A stretch of DNA of 64,000 nt from Natronorubrum tibetense GA33 (GCF_000383975.1 NZ_KB913017.1:1215001-1279000), one strand, 5' to 3'; counted from the first letter of the stretch, positions 8,247-17,291 are shown. Made by a program: numbers and translations. The notes: generated by a model not told the origin, from the letters alone.

Positions 8247-9143
8247 ATGGCCGAATCCGAGGTGGACCTCGAGTCCGAGAAGTACGAAAAGCACCGCGAA
8301 GCGGGGGAGATCCTCTCCCAGGTCCGCACAGAGACAGCCGAACGCGTCGAGGTCGGCGCGAGCCACCTCGAAATCGCGGAGTACGCCGAGGATCGCATCC
8401 GCGAACTGGGCGGGAAACCGGCGTTCCCAGTCAATATCTCGATCGACGAGGAAGCCGCCCACGCCACGCCCTCCATCGACGACGAGGAGACGTTCGGCGA
8501 GGAGATGATCAACCTCGATATCGGCGTCCACGTCGACGGCTGGCTGGCCGACACCGCGATCACCGTCGACCTCTCGGGCAACCTCGAACTGGCCGAGGCC
8601 TCCGAGCAGGCCCTCGAGGCCGCGATCGACATCATCGAACCCGGCGTCGACACCGGCGACATCGGCGCCGAGATCGAGGACGTCATCACCGGCTACGGCT
8701 ACAACCCGGTCGTCAACCTCACGGGCCACGGGCTGGGCCACTGGGAACAACACACCAGCCCCAACATCCCGAACCGCGCCGTCTCGCAGGGGACGACGCT
8801 CGAGGTCGGCGACGTCGTTGCGATCGAACCGTTCGCGACCGACGGCGGCGGCAAGGTCACCGAAGGCGCCAGCGAGGAGATTTTCTCGCTCGAGCGCGAG
8901 GGATCGGTCAGAAACCGACAGGCTCGCGACGCACTCGAGCAGATCACCGAGGAGTTCCGCACGCTGCCCTTTGCAACCCGGTGGCTCGAGACCGACCGCG
9001 CCGAGATGGCGCTGCGTCGGCTCAAGCGCAACAACATCGTCCACGGCTACCCGGTGCTCAAGGAGGACGACGGCTTCCTCGTCAGCCAGAAAGAGCACAC
9101 GATCATCATCACCGAAGACGGCTGTGAAGTGACGACGGCGTAG
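8247..9143 (+). CDS. map: Methionine aminopeptidase, type II
   Basis: Removes the initiator Met from nascent proteins. The 298-residue pita-bread enzyme shows all five dimetal ligands: D91 (LDIGVH), D102 (LADTAIT), H161 (NLTGHGLG), E194 (AIEPFAT) and a C-terminal Glu in SQKEHTII. The helical insertion typical of type II enzymes lies between H161 and the last ligand. The start matches the family N-terminus and is preceded by a T-rich promoter box. Confidence 0.96.
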   Translation: MAESEVDLESEKYEKHREAGEILSQVRTETAERVEVGASHLEIAEYAEDRIRELGGKPAFPVNISIDEEAAHATPSIDDEETFGEEMINLDIGVHVDGWLADTAITVDLSGNLELAEASEQALEAAIDIIEPGVDTGDIGAEIEDVITGYGYNPVVNLTGHGLGHWEQHTSPNIPNRAVSQGTTLEVGDVVAIEPFATDGGGKVTEGASEEIFSLEREGSVRNRQARDALEQITEEFRTLPFATRWLETDRAEMALRRLKRNNIVHGYPVLKEDDGFLVSQKEHTIIITEDGCEVTTA

Positions 9144-9302
9144 ACGGGCGCGAAGACCGGTATTTCTCGAGCAGCGTGGATGAAGTCAATCTCGAAAGAG
9201 AGCGCACCGTTACACGTGGACGGCGCTGGGCGTCGGGAGAGCGAGAGTGCGGTATCGAGAGATCCGTTCCGGGCGTCGCTGTATGCGAATCGTATCGTGC
9301 GT

Positions 9303-9503
9303 TCAGGCGTTGTTCATCCGCTGGCTCGTCCGGTTCCCACAGCGCTGGCACTCGGCCACGCGGTAGGGTTCGCGGGAGAACTGGGCGTTCTCTTTCTTGA
9401 GGCTCTCGGTCCGAATTTGGACGGACACCTCGTGAAGCGTGTCCAGATCGCAGTCGTCGCAGTGCTCGGTCATCCCGTTGACAGAGTCGTCAGTCGTTGC
9501 CAT
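9303..9503 (-). CDS. Small zinc beta-ribbon protein
   Basis: Sixty-six residues with paired knuckles CDDCD (residues 15-19) and CQRCG (52-56), separated by a basic-acidic strand region (VSVQIRTES). It matches the general look of conserved haloarchaeal beta-ribbon micro-proteins; no function is assigned. It is convergent with map and divergent from the HIT gene; its own upstream region has AT-rich promoter-like sequence around 9530-9545. Confidence 0.75.
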   Translation of the reverse strand: MATTDDSVNGMTEHCDDCDLDTLHEVSVQIRTESLKKENAQFSREPYRVAECQRCGNRTSQRMNNA

Positions 9504-9754
9504 TAGCGGATGCCTTTCGGTAGTATGGTCTTAAATCCCTGTTTCATTTCGAGCGCTGAGTCGAACAACTGGACGAAACCTCGCTAGATGGTTTCTCCGG
9601 CCACGAGAGCGTTTATTACCGTTCATTCACGGTTCCCTGAGAGTCGTCCTCGAGCTACAGTCGCTGATTGGAGCAGTACAAGGACCGTTTACGACGGGGC
9701 ACAGACCGGAGACGGGAGTGAAACGCTTTAGGGCCGTCTCGAGTGGTGACCGGT

Positions 9755-10297
9755 ATGGAGCAGGTGTTCGCACCGTGGCGGATCGACTGGATCAGACGCG
9801 AGGACAAGAACCCCGATATCGACGACTGCGTCTTCTGTGAGCTGCCGGAGCGAAGCGCGGATCGCGAGAATCTGGTGCTCGCACGGAGCGAGCACACCTT
9901 CGTCATGCTGAACAACTACCCGTACAACCCGGGCCACGCCATGGTGATCCCCCGCGTCCACACCGGCGACTACCGGGAGCTGACCGACGAGCAACTGCTC
10001 GATCACGCCCGCTTGAAACAGCGAACGTTCGACGCGCTCGAGACCGCCCTCGAGCCAAACGGCTTCAACGCCGGCTTGAACCTGGGTGACGGGGCCGGCG
10101 GCTCCATCGACGACCACCTGCACACGCACGTCGTCCCGCGCTGGGAGGGTGACACCAACTTCATGCCCGTCATAAGCGACACGTCGGTGATCGTCGAGGC
10201 GCTCGAGGAGACGTACAGCCACGTGTACGAGGCGTTCGCCGAACAGGAAGGGGCCGTCGTACCGGACGACGAGGACGAAGCGATCAGGTTCGACTGA
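9755..10297 (+). CDS. HIT-family nucleotide hydrolase/transferase
   Basis: A 180-residue HIT protein. The histidine triad HLHTHVV is at residues 121-127 with catalytic H123, and an N-terminal CVFC pair (25-28) suggests a structural zinc site as in Fhit/GalT-like archaeal members. The upstream motif NNYPYNPGHAMVIPRVH is highly typical. Likely activity is hydrolysis of AMP derivatives (Ap4A or AMP-lysine types). Met 9755 is preferred to GTG 9743 because MEQVFAPWRIDWI is the conserved beginning. Confidence 0.9.
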   Translation: MEQVFAPWRIDWIRREDKNPDIDDCVFCELPERSADRENLVLARSEHTFVMLNNYPYNPGHAMVIPRVHTGDYRELTDEQLLDHARLKQRTFDALETALEPNGFNAGLNLGDGAGGSIDDHLHTHVVPRWEGDTNFMPVISDTSVIVEALEETYSHVYEAFAEQEGAVVPDDEDEAIRFD

Positions 10298-10388
10298 CGA
10301 GCGCGAACGCTCGACGGCGGCGAACTACCGGCACGATAGCCCGGTCGACCATACGTTTTTGCGGGGCTGTCTCGTGATATCGAACCAC

Positions 10389-10793
10389 ATGGAGTACGAG
10401 GTCGTCCACACCGACGATGTACCGAAGACGGATCTCTCGGAGATCGACGAGGTGCCGCCGGACCTCCAGATCCGCGCGTTAGACGAGGTGCTCCCCACCG
10501 AGCACGTCCAGCTCAAGCTCTGGTACTTCGAGCCCGGCGAGGAGATCCAGTACCACGCCCACGCCGAACAGGAGGAGCTCTACTACGTCCTCGAGGGCGA
10601 GTTCTCGGTGAAACTCGGCCGTTCCGGCGAGGAAGAGTACGTCGACGCCGGGCCGGGGACGTTCTGGATGGCGCGCCCGGAAATCGGCCACGGCCATCGC
10701 AACGTCGGCGACGAACAGGGCGTCGTCCTCGCGATCGGGGCACCCGCCGTCGAGGATCCCGGTCTCGACCCGCACGGTCTCGAGGACGAGTAG
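10389..10793 (+). CDS. Single-domain cupin
   Basis: A 134-residue cupin with both motifs: FEPGEEIQYHAHAEQEELYYVLEG (His, His, Glu ligands) and a later G(H)GHRNVG His. A mobile acidic N-terminal extension of about 35 residues precedes the barrel. No partner suggests the substrate. Start ATG 10389 follows a T-rich box at 10353-10358. Confidence 0.85.
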   Translation: MEYEVVHTDDVPKTDLSEIDEVPPDLQIRALDEVLPTEHVQLKLWYFEPGEEIQYHAHAEQEELYYVLEGEFSVKLGRSGEEEYVDAGPGTFWMARPEIGHGHRNVGDEQGVVLAIGAPAVEDPGLDPHGLEDE

Positions 10794-10818
10794 CAGGTTC
10801 CAACGGTGACGGAAGACA

Positions 10819-10923
10819 GCGTAGTTCGCCTCGAGGTCAGGCGTAGTTCGCCTCGAGGTCAGGCGTAGTTCGCCTCGAGGTCAGGCGTAGTTCGCCTCGA
10901 GGTCAGGCGTAGTTCGCCTCGAG
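10819..10923. repeat. 22-bp tandem repeat, about 4.8 copies, of the glutaredoxin gene 3' end
   Basis: The unit GCGTAGTTCGCCTCGAGGTC plus AG recurs exactly every 22 bases at 10819, 10841, 10863, 10885 and 10907. On the minus strand each unit contains the last codons (LEANYA) and stop of the adjacent glutaredoxin gene. Because 22 is not divisible by three, the copies fall in all frames. They look perfect, which points to recent slippage expansion. Confidence 0.95.
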
Positions 10924-11139
10924 ATAGTCGAGAATCCGTTCGGATTCCGGCATCGTGACGCCGCGCTCGTCGTCGACGATCACCGGGACCTGCCGCTGAC
11001 CCGAAATCCGTTTGACCTCGTCGCGCTTCGAATGCAGCCCTTCCGTCCAGACGCTCTCGTAGTCGACCTCGAGTTCGTCGAGGCGGTCGGCGATGAGTTC
11101 GCAGTACGGACAGCCCTCGAGCTGATACAGGGTTACCAT
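10903..11139 (-). CDS. Glutaredoxin-like thiol-disulfide protein
   Basis: A 78-residue thioredoxin-fold protein with a CPYC active site (residues 10-13), the cis-Pro loop VPVIVDD and a C-terminal YLEANYA helix. Haloarchaea use gamma-glutamylcysteine rather than glutathione, so the electron donor is likely different from that of bacterial glutaredoxins. The start at 11139 is chosen by fold; the longer open frame adds only unstructured residues. Its 3' end is part of a 22-bp tandem array. Confidence 0.9.
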   Translation of the reverse strand: MVTLYQLEGCPYCELIADRLDELEVDYESVWTEGLHSKRDEVKRISGQRQVPVIVDDERGVTMPESERILDYLEANYA

Positions 11140-11266
11140 AGCCGTCCCTTCGGCTGGGGTCGACAAAAGCGTGGGTGCCGGCGCGCGTCGGCGTACGTGC
11201 CAACGCACATTGCTGGGGTTCTGCCGGGGAACGGAGCTTTTTGTCGCTTCGCGGGGGAGACGGGGT

Positions 11267-11746
11267 ATGCCACCGATCGAGGGCGATATCATTTCCGACT
11301 TCGAGGCACTACTGTGTGACGGCGAGACGTTCCGCTCGACGGCGCTCGAGACGGCGCTCGGAGAGCGGGGCGGCGTTCTGATCTGTACCGGCTTCGCGTT
11401 CAGCGCGATCGCACAGAACTGGTGGAAGCAGTTCGTCCGCTCCGGCTGGGGCGAGTTCGAGGACGTCTCGGTGTTAGGCGTCAGTCGCGACGGACCCTAC
11501 GCGCAAAACGAGTTCCTGCGCTGGCTGGACGAGCCCGCGTTCCGCTTCTTCGCGGACGTCGACGGCGCGGTGAGCGAGTCGCTCGACCTGCTCGCCGACC
11601 GCGACCACATGGCCAACGTCTCGACGCCGTGGCGGTCCGCGTTCGTCCTCAACGCCGACAGGGAGGTCCAGTACGCGTTCGTCGCGGACGACTGGATCTC
11701 GCCGCTGCCGCGCGAGGAGATCGAAGACGCCGTCGACGCGCTCTAG
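11267..11746 (+). CDS. Redoxin-fold (AhpC/TSA-like) protein without an obvious CxxC
   Basis: A 159-residue protein with peroxiredoxin-like opening DIISDFEALLCDGETF, strand VLICTGFAFSAIAQNWW and a C-terminal SAFVLNADREVQYAFVADDW typical of the alkyl hydroperoxide reductase/thioredoxin superfamily. The position where peroxiredoxins carry PxxxTxxC reads FAFSAIAQ, so the peroxidatic Cys may be lost or displaced to the earlier ICTG. It is divergent from the glutaredoxin gene, sharing a promoter region of about 130 bases, suggesting linked redox roles. Confidence 0.7.
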   Translation: MPPIEGDIISDFEALLCDGETFRSTALETALGERGGVLICTGFAFSAIAQNWWKQFVRSGWGEFEDVSVLGVSRDGPYAQNEFLRWLDEPAFRFFADVDGAVSESLDLLADRDHMANVSTPWRSAFVLNADREVQYAFVADDWISPLPREEIEDAVDAL

Positions 11747-11799
11747 ACTGGATCATCGAAGGCGTCCGTCGTCTCGTGGGCCGTCACCTCGAGGTCGAC
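11745..11799 (-). pseudogene. Duplicated 3' terminus of the tRNA methylthiotransferase gene
   Basis: Fifty-five bases matching 12306-12360 at about 48 positions. On the minus strand they read LEVTAHETTDAFDDPV and stop, against LEVTAHETMYAFGEPV and stop at the end of the intact gene. The preceding codons show no further similarity, so only the tail was copied or left behind. The small membrane gene at 11915-12133 lies between the two copies. It overlaps the stop codon of the redoxin gene on the other strand. Confidence 0.7.
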
Positions 11800-11914
11800 T
11801 CCGTCGGCGCTTCCTCTCGGGGGGCCGCTACCAGGGCGACTCGTCCGATTCGACGGTTCGAATCGCGTGCTCGATCGGTGGTGATGAGCGGTGCGACGTC
11901 GTGAGATGAACACG

Positions 11915-12133
11915 CTACCGTCGATGGTGAAACACTGCGTACGCGGGAACTCCAACTAACACGAGCACGGTGGCGATCAACAGCAGGTGCGACATCGGTT
12001 CGAGCACACTCGGTGCGACAGCTCCAGTTCGACCACCAAAGGAGTTCGTCCCATGCCCGATCGCGTACAGGTAAAACCCGATCGCTGCGAGGAGCCACGC
12101 GGTGACCGTCTGATACAGTGTGTCCTGCGTCAT
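11915..12133 (-). CDS. Small two-helix membrane protein
   Basis: Seventy-two residues with helices at about 9-25 (TAWLLAAIGFYLYAIG) and 47-66 (SHLLLIATVLVLVGVPAYAV) and a basic HHRR tail. No family is recognised. The AT-rich TTTTTATGGG stretch upstream (about 12170) may hold its promoter. It is bracketed by the two copies of the methylthiotransferase gene tail, so it may have arrived with whatever event created that duplication. Confidence 0.6.
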   Translation of the reverse strand: MTQDTLYQTVTAWLLAAIGFYLYAIGHGTNSFGGRTGAVAPSVLEPMSHLLLIATVLVLVGVPAYAVFHHRR

Positions 12134-12303
12134 CTGTTTGTATCGGTGAATGGCTCGAGTACGATTAAACGTTTTTATGGGTTGAATAAACGAACTACCG
12201 CACTCGTGTCGTCGACCGTCTACTCGGTGGACCCGCTGACAGTACCGGATTAGCCATCACGGACCTGCTCGCTTCTCGAACTGGCTTTGTTAGACGCTGC
12301 CCC

Positions 12304-13557
12304 TCAGACCGGTTCACCGAACGCGTACATCGTCTCGTGAGCCGTCACCTCGAGGTCGACGAAATCGCCGGGCTCGAGGCCGTGCTCGGTCGCGTTTTGT
12401 ACGATTATCTGCCGGTAGGCCGAGTCCCGACACTTCAGCGAGTCGGCGGTGCCCTCCTCGACGACCAGCACGTCTTCGCGGGTCTCGCCGACCATGTCGG
12501 CGTAGGCCTCGCCGACGATGTCGCGTTTCGCCGCGCTCATCTCCTTCGAACGCTCCTTCTTGAGCGTCCCGCCGAGCCCCTTCATTTCGGCGGCGTCGGT
12601 GCCCGGCCGCTTCGAGAATCGGGTGACGTTGACTTTTTCGGGTCGCGTCTCGCGCAGCAGGGCCATCGACTGGGCGTGGTCGTGGTCCGTCTCCGTCGGG
12701 AAGCCGACGATGAAGTCCGTCGAGAGCGTCCAGTAGTCGAGGGCCTCGTCGAAGGCATCGATGATTTCGAGATACTCCTCGACCTGGTGCTGGCGGCGCA
12801 TGTCCCCGAGCACGTCGTCGCTGCCGGACTGCACCGGCGCGTGGAGGAAATCGTAGAGTTCGTCGTACTCGGCGAAGACGTCGGCCAGCTCCTCGCGGAT
12901 GCCGTGGACGCCCTTCGGGTTGGCCATCCCCACGCGAACGCGGAACTCGCCCTCGAGTTCGCAGATCTGCTCGAGCAGGCGGTGCAGTTTGCGTTCGCCC
13001 TCGTCCCAGCCGTAGACGCCGGTGTCCTGACCCGTGATTCGGATCTCCTTCGCACCGGCGTGGATCAGCGCGCGGGCCTTCTCGACGTTCTCCTCGATGG
13101 GTGGGGACTCGATTTTCCCCGTCGCGTGCTTGGTGATGCAGTACGAGCAGTCGGACATACAGCCCCGCGCGATGGGGAGGATGCCGACGACACCGTCCAG
13201 AATCGGCTCGGCGTCGGGCGTCGTCGTCGGACACTCGCCGTTCGTGACGGCCTCTGGCACTTCGTCCCAGTGGAGCACCTGCCCGTCGACGTCGGCCTTC
13301 GAAAACTCCTCGCCCTGGGCGAGGGCCATACAGCCCGTGATGAACAGATCCGCAGTTTCGTCGGCCAACTCCTCCGCTCGGCGGAGCATGTTCCGCTCGG
13401 TCTTCTCGACGACAGTGCAGGTGTTCAGGATGGCGACGTCGGCCTCGTCGACCCCCTCGACTCGGTAGTGGCCCGCATCGCGGAGCCGTCGCTCGATTTC
13501 ACGGCTCTCCCCGCGATTGGACGTACAGCCGTACGTCTCGATGTGGTACCGGGCCAT
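12304..13557 (-). CDS. tRNA t6A37 methylthiotransferase (MtaB/CDKAL1-like)
   Basis: A 417-residue radical-SAM enzyme that adds a methylthio group to t6A37 of ANN-decoding tRNAs. The N-terminal UPF0004 domain supplies three Cys for the auxiliary cluster (C11, C47, C76); the radical SAM CxxxCxxC is C133, C137 and C140 (RGCMSDCSYC); and the C-terminal TRAM domain ends in LEVTAHETMYAFGEPV. Archaeal members of this clade are the e-MtaB type rather than MiaB. The last 18 codons are duplicated at 11745-11799. Confidence 0.93.
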   Translation of the reverse strand: MARYHIETYGCTSNRGESREIERRLRDAGHYRVEGVDEADVAILNTCTVVEKTERNMLRRAEELADETADLFITGCMALAQGEEFSKADVDGQVLHWDEVPEAVTNGECPTTTPDAEPILDGVVGILPIARGCMSDCSYCITKHATGKIESPPIEENVEKARALIHAGAKEIRITGQDTGVYGWDEGERKLHRLLEQICELEGEFRVRVGMANPKGVHGIREELADVFAEYDELYDFLHAPVQSGSDDVLGDMRRQHQVEEYLEIIDAFDEALDYWTLSTDFIVGFPTETDHDHAQSMALLRETRPEKVNVTRFSKRPGTDAAEMKGLGGTLKKERSKEMSAAKRDIVGEAYADMVGETREDVLVVEEGTADSLKCRDSAYRQIIVQNATEHGLEPGDFVDLEVTAHETMYAFGEPV

Positions 13558-13707
13558 TCGTTGCTATACGCTCGTCCGATCCGAACGGCCAAAAGCCCGA
13601 CGGATCGGGGCAGTCCACCGACTGGCGACCGAATCCTCCCTCGAGGCCTCCTCGGCGACACGAGAGTGCGATCGCCACGCTCCGACGCACGTCGGTCACG
13701 GGAGGCC

Positions 13708-14838
13708 TTAGAACTCGCCTCGAAACTGGGCGTCAGAGAGCACGCCGGGTCGCCCCATGCCCCCGCCCACGTACTCGCCGCGTTGGACTCGTTCACGAAA
13801 GATGTCGTAGACTCGATACCGCTCACCGTCACGCGGGTCTTCGAACGTCTCCGTCCCGCGAGCGCCGCCGAACACCGCCCAGTCGGTTTCCTTGTCGACG
13901 TTGAACCAGCACGCCATCCGGACGTCGTTCGCTTCGATGTAATCGAAAGCGTCGTCGATCCACTCGCGTTTGGCCTGGACGTCGTGGTCGCCGTCCCGAC
14001 TCGAGGTCGTTCCGAACTCGGGAATCGAGAGGGGACGATCGGTGAGGTCGGCGACTCTGGTTCGCATCGGTTCGAAGGTCGACTCCGGCGACTGCCAGCC
14101 CTCACCCATCGGGCTGTCGCCGAAATTGTAGCCGTCGATGCCGACCCAATCGACGTACTCGTCGCCGGGGTAGCTCGCTTCCGTGGGCACCTCCCCGTGT
14201 TCCGTCGCGTTCGGATTCCAGAGCCACTGCACCCGATCTCGAGGATCGTCCGCACGGATCGCGTCGATGGCGTCGACCGCGTCCATCAGCCGCTCGTGGA
14301 CGTACCGCCAGGCGTCGATGAAGGCCTCGGCGTCGCCGTCCTCGAGGACGCTCCAGGGGAGCCAGTCGCCGTTCATCTCCGGAAACGGTCTGAAGTAGAG
14401 TCGCCGCGGCCCGTCGATCACCGGATCGTCGGTCGCCAACCACGCCGCGAGTTCCGCTACCCACCACTCGAGGACGTCGTCGTACTCGCCATCGCAAACC
14501 TGCCGCGTGATCGTCGACGGAGTCTCCGTCTCCGAGCCGATGTAGGAGAGCCAGGTGACCATCGGCACGTGACCCGTTTGCCAGACCTCGGTCATCCCGG
14601 AGAGAAACTGCCGGCGCACGGGCTCGTCGTCGTCTGCGTTTACGTACAGCGTGAGTACGCCGAAGCGGGTCTCGAGCCACCGTTCGAAGGGACGGAACTG
14701 CTCCGGAGACGCGGCGTTTTCGCCCGGATACGCGCCGAGAATCCGCCGTCGCTCGTCGGTCGTCGGCCCGGCACAGCCGCTGATCGAACTCAGAAACGGG
14801 GCCGTGCCGACAGAGCAGAGTACGTCTCGTCGTCGCAC
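13708..14838 (-). CDS. Secreted GH26-like glycoside hydrolase (mannanase-type) lipoprotein
   Basis: A 376-residue exported enzyme. The N-terminus MRRRDVLCSVGTAPFLSSIS followed by Cys22 is a Tat-like signal with lipobox, so the protein is probably anchored outside the membrane. The catalytic barrel carries the GH26 acid/base motif FRPFPEMNGDWLPW (E154) and nucleophile motif IPEFG (E274), plus WLWNPN and WVGIDGYNFG. Family members cleave beta-mannan or beta-1,3-xylan; the substrate here is open. It stands alone between the methylthiotransferase and gatD. Confidence 0.85.
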   Translation of the reverse strand: MRRRDVLCSVGTAPFLSSISGCAGPTTDERRRILGAYPGENAASPEQFRPFERWLETRFGVLTLYVNADDDEPVRRQFLSGMTEVWQTGHVPMVTWLSYIGSETETPSTITRQVCDGEYDDVLEWWVAELAAWLATDDPVIDGPRRLYFRPFPEMNGDWLPWSVLEDGDAEAFIDAWRYVHERLMDAVDAIDAIRADDPRDRVQWLWNPNATEHGEVPTEASYPGDEYVDWVGIDGYNFGDSPMGEGWQSPESTFEPMRTRVADLTDRPLSIPEFGTTSSRDGDHDVQAKREWIDDAFDYIEANDVRMACWFNVDKETDWAVFGGARGTETFEDPRDGERYRVYDIFRERVQRGEYVGGGMGRPGVLSDAQFRGEF

Positions 14839-14933
14839 GAGAGTGGTACGGCTCGAGCGGACATACGTATCGCGGACGGTCGCGGGCGCGCCGAAAGCGT
14901 GCCTTCAAGTCCGACGCCGCGCAACGCCACCAC

Positions 14934-16184
14934 ATGAACCCAGGCGATCGCGTTCGCGTCGACCGCGCGGATCGCACGTACGAAGGCGTGTTGCTCCCCT
15001 CGAGTACCGACGACCACCTCGTCGTCAAACTCGAGGGCGGCTACAACGTCGGCGTCGACCGGGACGGCGCCGACGTCGAACTGCTCGAAGAGGACGTCTA
15101 CGAGATCGACGGCGACACCGCGGGCGAGGAAGGGAGCGTCTCCGAGATCGAGTTCGACGACGACCTACCGACGATTTCGCTGATCTCGACGGGCGGCACC
15201 ATCGCGTCGACGGTCGACTACCGCACGGGTGCCGTGACGGCCCAGTTCGACGCCGAGGACGTCCTGCGCGCCGTGCCGGATCTCGCTGGCCGCGCAAACT
15301 ACCGCGGGCGTGTCGTCGCGAACATCCTCTCGGAGAATATGGAGCCGCCGCTCTGGCAGGACCTCGCCCGCGCCGTCTCCGAGGAGATCGAGGCCGGCGC
15401 CGACGGCGTCGTCGTCATGCACGGCACCGACACGATGCAGTACTCCGCGTCGGCGCTCGCGTTCATGCTCGAGACGCCCGTTCCGATCGTCTTCACGGGC
15501 AGCCAGCGTTCGGCCGACCGGCCCTCCTCGGACAACGTCATGAACGCCGTTTCGGCCGTCGAAGCCGCTAAGAGCGACTGCGCAGAGGTGCTGGTCTGCA
15601 TGCACGGTTCCGAGAGCGACGATGTCTGTGCGCTGCATCGCGGAACGCGCGTCCGGAAGAACCACACCTCGCGTCGCGACGCCTTCGAGACCGTCGGTGC
15701 GGAGCCGCTGGGCGAGGTCGAGTACGAGACGGAGGCAGTCACGTTTCGACGAGAGTACCAACAGCGAGGCGAGACCGATCTCGAGCTTCGCGACGCCCTC
15801 GAGAGCGACGTCGAACTCCTGAAGTTCACCCCCGGGATGGACCCCGCCTTCCTCGACGTCGTCGAGGGGTCGGCGGGGCTGGTCATCGAGGGCACCGGTC
15901 TCGGCCACGTCCACACCGACCTGATCCCCCGCATCGAGGAACTGATCGAGGACGGCACGACGGTCGTGATGACGAGCCAGTGTATCGAGGGGCGGGTCTG
16001 TGACCGAGTCTACGACACGGGACGGGATCTGCTCGAGGCGGGCGTCGTCGAGGCCGGCGACACCCTGCCCGGGACCGCGAAGGTGAAGCTGATGTGGGCG
16101 CTCGAGCACAGCGACAATGTAGAGGAGGCGATGGGGACTTCGCTGGCCGGCGAGATTCAGGAGCGGTCGGTTCCCTGGGAGTAG
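14934..16184 (+). CDS. gatD: Glu-tRNA(Gln) amidotransferase subunit D
   Basis: The asparaginase-like subunit of archaeal GatDE, which releases ammonia from an amide donor to convert Glu-tRNA(Gln) to Gln-tRNA(Gln). The 416 residues comprise an N-terminal Tudor-like barrel (1-75, GDRVRVDRADRTYEG) and asparaginase core with the catalytic TGGTIAS (residues 86-92) and MHGTDTM (162-168) motifs and later TSQCIEGRV. The length is usual. The partner gatE is not in the window. Confidence 0.96.
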   Translation: MNPGDRVRVDRADRTYEGVLLPSSTDDHLVVKLEGGYNVGVDRDGADVELLEEDVYEIDGDTAGEEGSVSEIEFDDDLPTISLISTGGTIASTVDYRTGAVTAQFDAEDVLRAVPDLAGRANYRGRVVANILSENMEPPLWQDLARAVSEEIEAGADGVVVMHGTDTMQYSASALAFMLETPVPIVFTGSQRSADRPSSDNVMNAVSAVEAAKSDCAEVLVCMHGSESDDVCALHRGTRVRKNHTSRRDAFETVGAEPLGEVEYETEAVTFRREYQQRGETDLELRDALESDVELLKFTPGMDPAFLDVVEGSAGLVIEGTGLGHVHTDLIPRIEELIEDGTTVVMTSQCIEGRVCDRVYDTGRDLLEAGVVEAGDTLPGTAKVKLMWALEHSDNVEEAMGTSLAGEIQERSVPWE

Positions 16185-16325
16185 TCGCAAAATCGACCGT
16201 CTCGACAGCGGCTCAGGCGAACGCTCCATCCCATCACCCCGTCGCCGGTATGCGATTCCACGGCACGCTGCGCCCGTCTGAAAAGCGCTTTCCCGCGTGA
16301 CTTCCTCAGGTGCGTTCAACGAACC

Positions 16326-17291
16326 ATGGTTCCCAATCTGGAGACCGAGACGCCGGTCGAGATCCGCCGGGCGACCCACGACGACTACGAGGCCGTCGTC
16401 GACTTCACGAGCGACATCTGGCCGGATCGCGGCGGCGATTACATTCCGAAAATCTACCACGATTGGCTCGAGGACGACGGCGAAGAGGACAGGAAGACGT
16501 TCCTTGCGACGGTCGACGGCGAGGCCGCAGGCATCGTCCAGGCCGTCATGCTCACCCCCGACGAGGCCTGGTTTCAGGGGATGCGCGTCTCGGCCGACCA
16601 CCGACGGCAGGGCGTGAGCCACCGGCTAACCGAGGCCTGCTTCGAGTGGGCTCGCGAACGTGGTGCGACGGTCGGCCGCGTCATGATCTTCTCGTGGAAC
16701 GCGGTCTCGATCGGGGCTGCCCGTTCGAGCGGCTACGAGCCGATCACGGAGTTCCGGTTCGCCCAACCCACCCCTGATCCCGATACCGAGGGCCCGAATC
16801 GGGTCTCGAACGATCCCGCGGCCGCCTGGCGCTACTGGACCCACAGCGACGCCCGCGAGCACTTGAACGGGCTCGGACTCGATCCCGACGAATCGTGGGC
16901 CGTCCGCGAACTCGCGCGGGAGGACTTCGAGCGCTTCGCCGACGAGTCGGCCGTCTTCGCGGTCAAGAACGCGGACGGACTCGCGGGGGCGGCCTACCGG
17001 AGCCGAACCTACGAGCGGACCGTCGGGAACGATGCCGACGCCGACTCGAGCGACGACACGGAACCCGAAACCGAGACGTGGGCCGAATACGGCGTCGGCG
17101 CGTGGGAGGACATCGAAGCGGCCCGCTCGTTGTTCGCGGCGATCGCTCGAGACGCGGCCGACTGCGGGGCCGACGAGACCCGCGTCCTGATCCCCGAAAC
17201 CGCCCAGTGCGTCTGTGACGTCCCCTACGCCGGAGCAGGAATTTCCGACGAACCGGACTTCGTACTCGGGATCGATTTGACCGTCGACTGA
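16326..17291 (+). CDS. Two-part GNAT-family acetyltransferase
   Basis: A 321-residue protein. Residues about 10-150 form a GNAT domain (RRATHDDYEAVVDFTSDIW, then acetyl-CoA loop VSADHRRQGVSHRL and AARSSGYEPI). The C-terminal half (about 160-321) is weakly conserved and looks like a degenerate second GNAT unit, a layout common in haloarchaea. The substrate is unknown. An acidic linker near 235-250 separates its parts. Start ATG 16326 follows about 140 bases of non-coding sequence after gatD. Confidence 0.85.
   Translation: MVPNLETETPVEIRRATHDDYEAVVDFTSDIWPDRGGDYIPKIYHDWLEDDGEEDRKTFLATVDGEAAGIVQAVMLTPDEAWFQGMRVSADHRRQGVSHRLTEACFEWARERGATVGRVMIFSWNAVSIGAARSSGYEPITEFRFAQPTPDPDTEGPNRVSNDPAAAWRYWTHSDAREHLNGLGLDPDESWAVRELAREDFERFADESAVFAVKNADGLAGAAYRSRTYERTVGNDADADSSDDTEPETETWAEYGVGAWEDIEAARSLFAAIARDAADCGADETRVLIPETAQCVCDVPYAGAGISDEPDFVLGIDLTVD

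Noticed and set aside
10819..10923. CRISPR array
   Set aside because: The 22-bp units follow each other directly with no spacers and derive from the glutaredoxin gene end.
11743..11955. Seventy-residue minus-strand gene ending in LEVTAHETTDAFDDPV
   Set aside because: Only the last 18 codons resemble a real protein, the methylthiotransferase tail; the rest has no domain and overlaps the small membrane gene in another frame.
12337..14937. Very long plus-strand open frame (866 codons)
   Set aside because: It is antisense to the methylthiotransferase and GH26 genes, both with clear catalytic motifs. Long shadow frames are expected where third positions are GC-rich. Similar shadows at 36026-37879 (+) and 1970-3844 (-) were dropped for the same reason.
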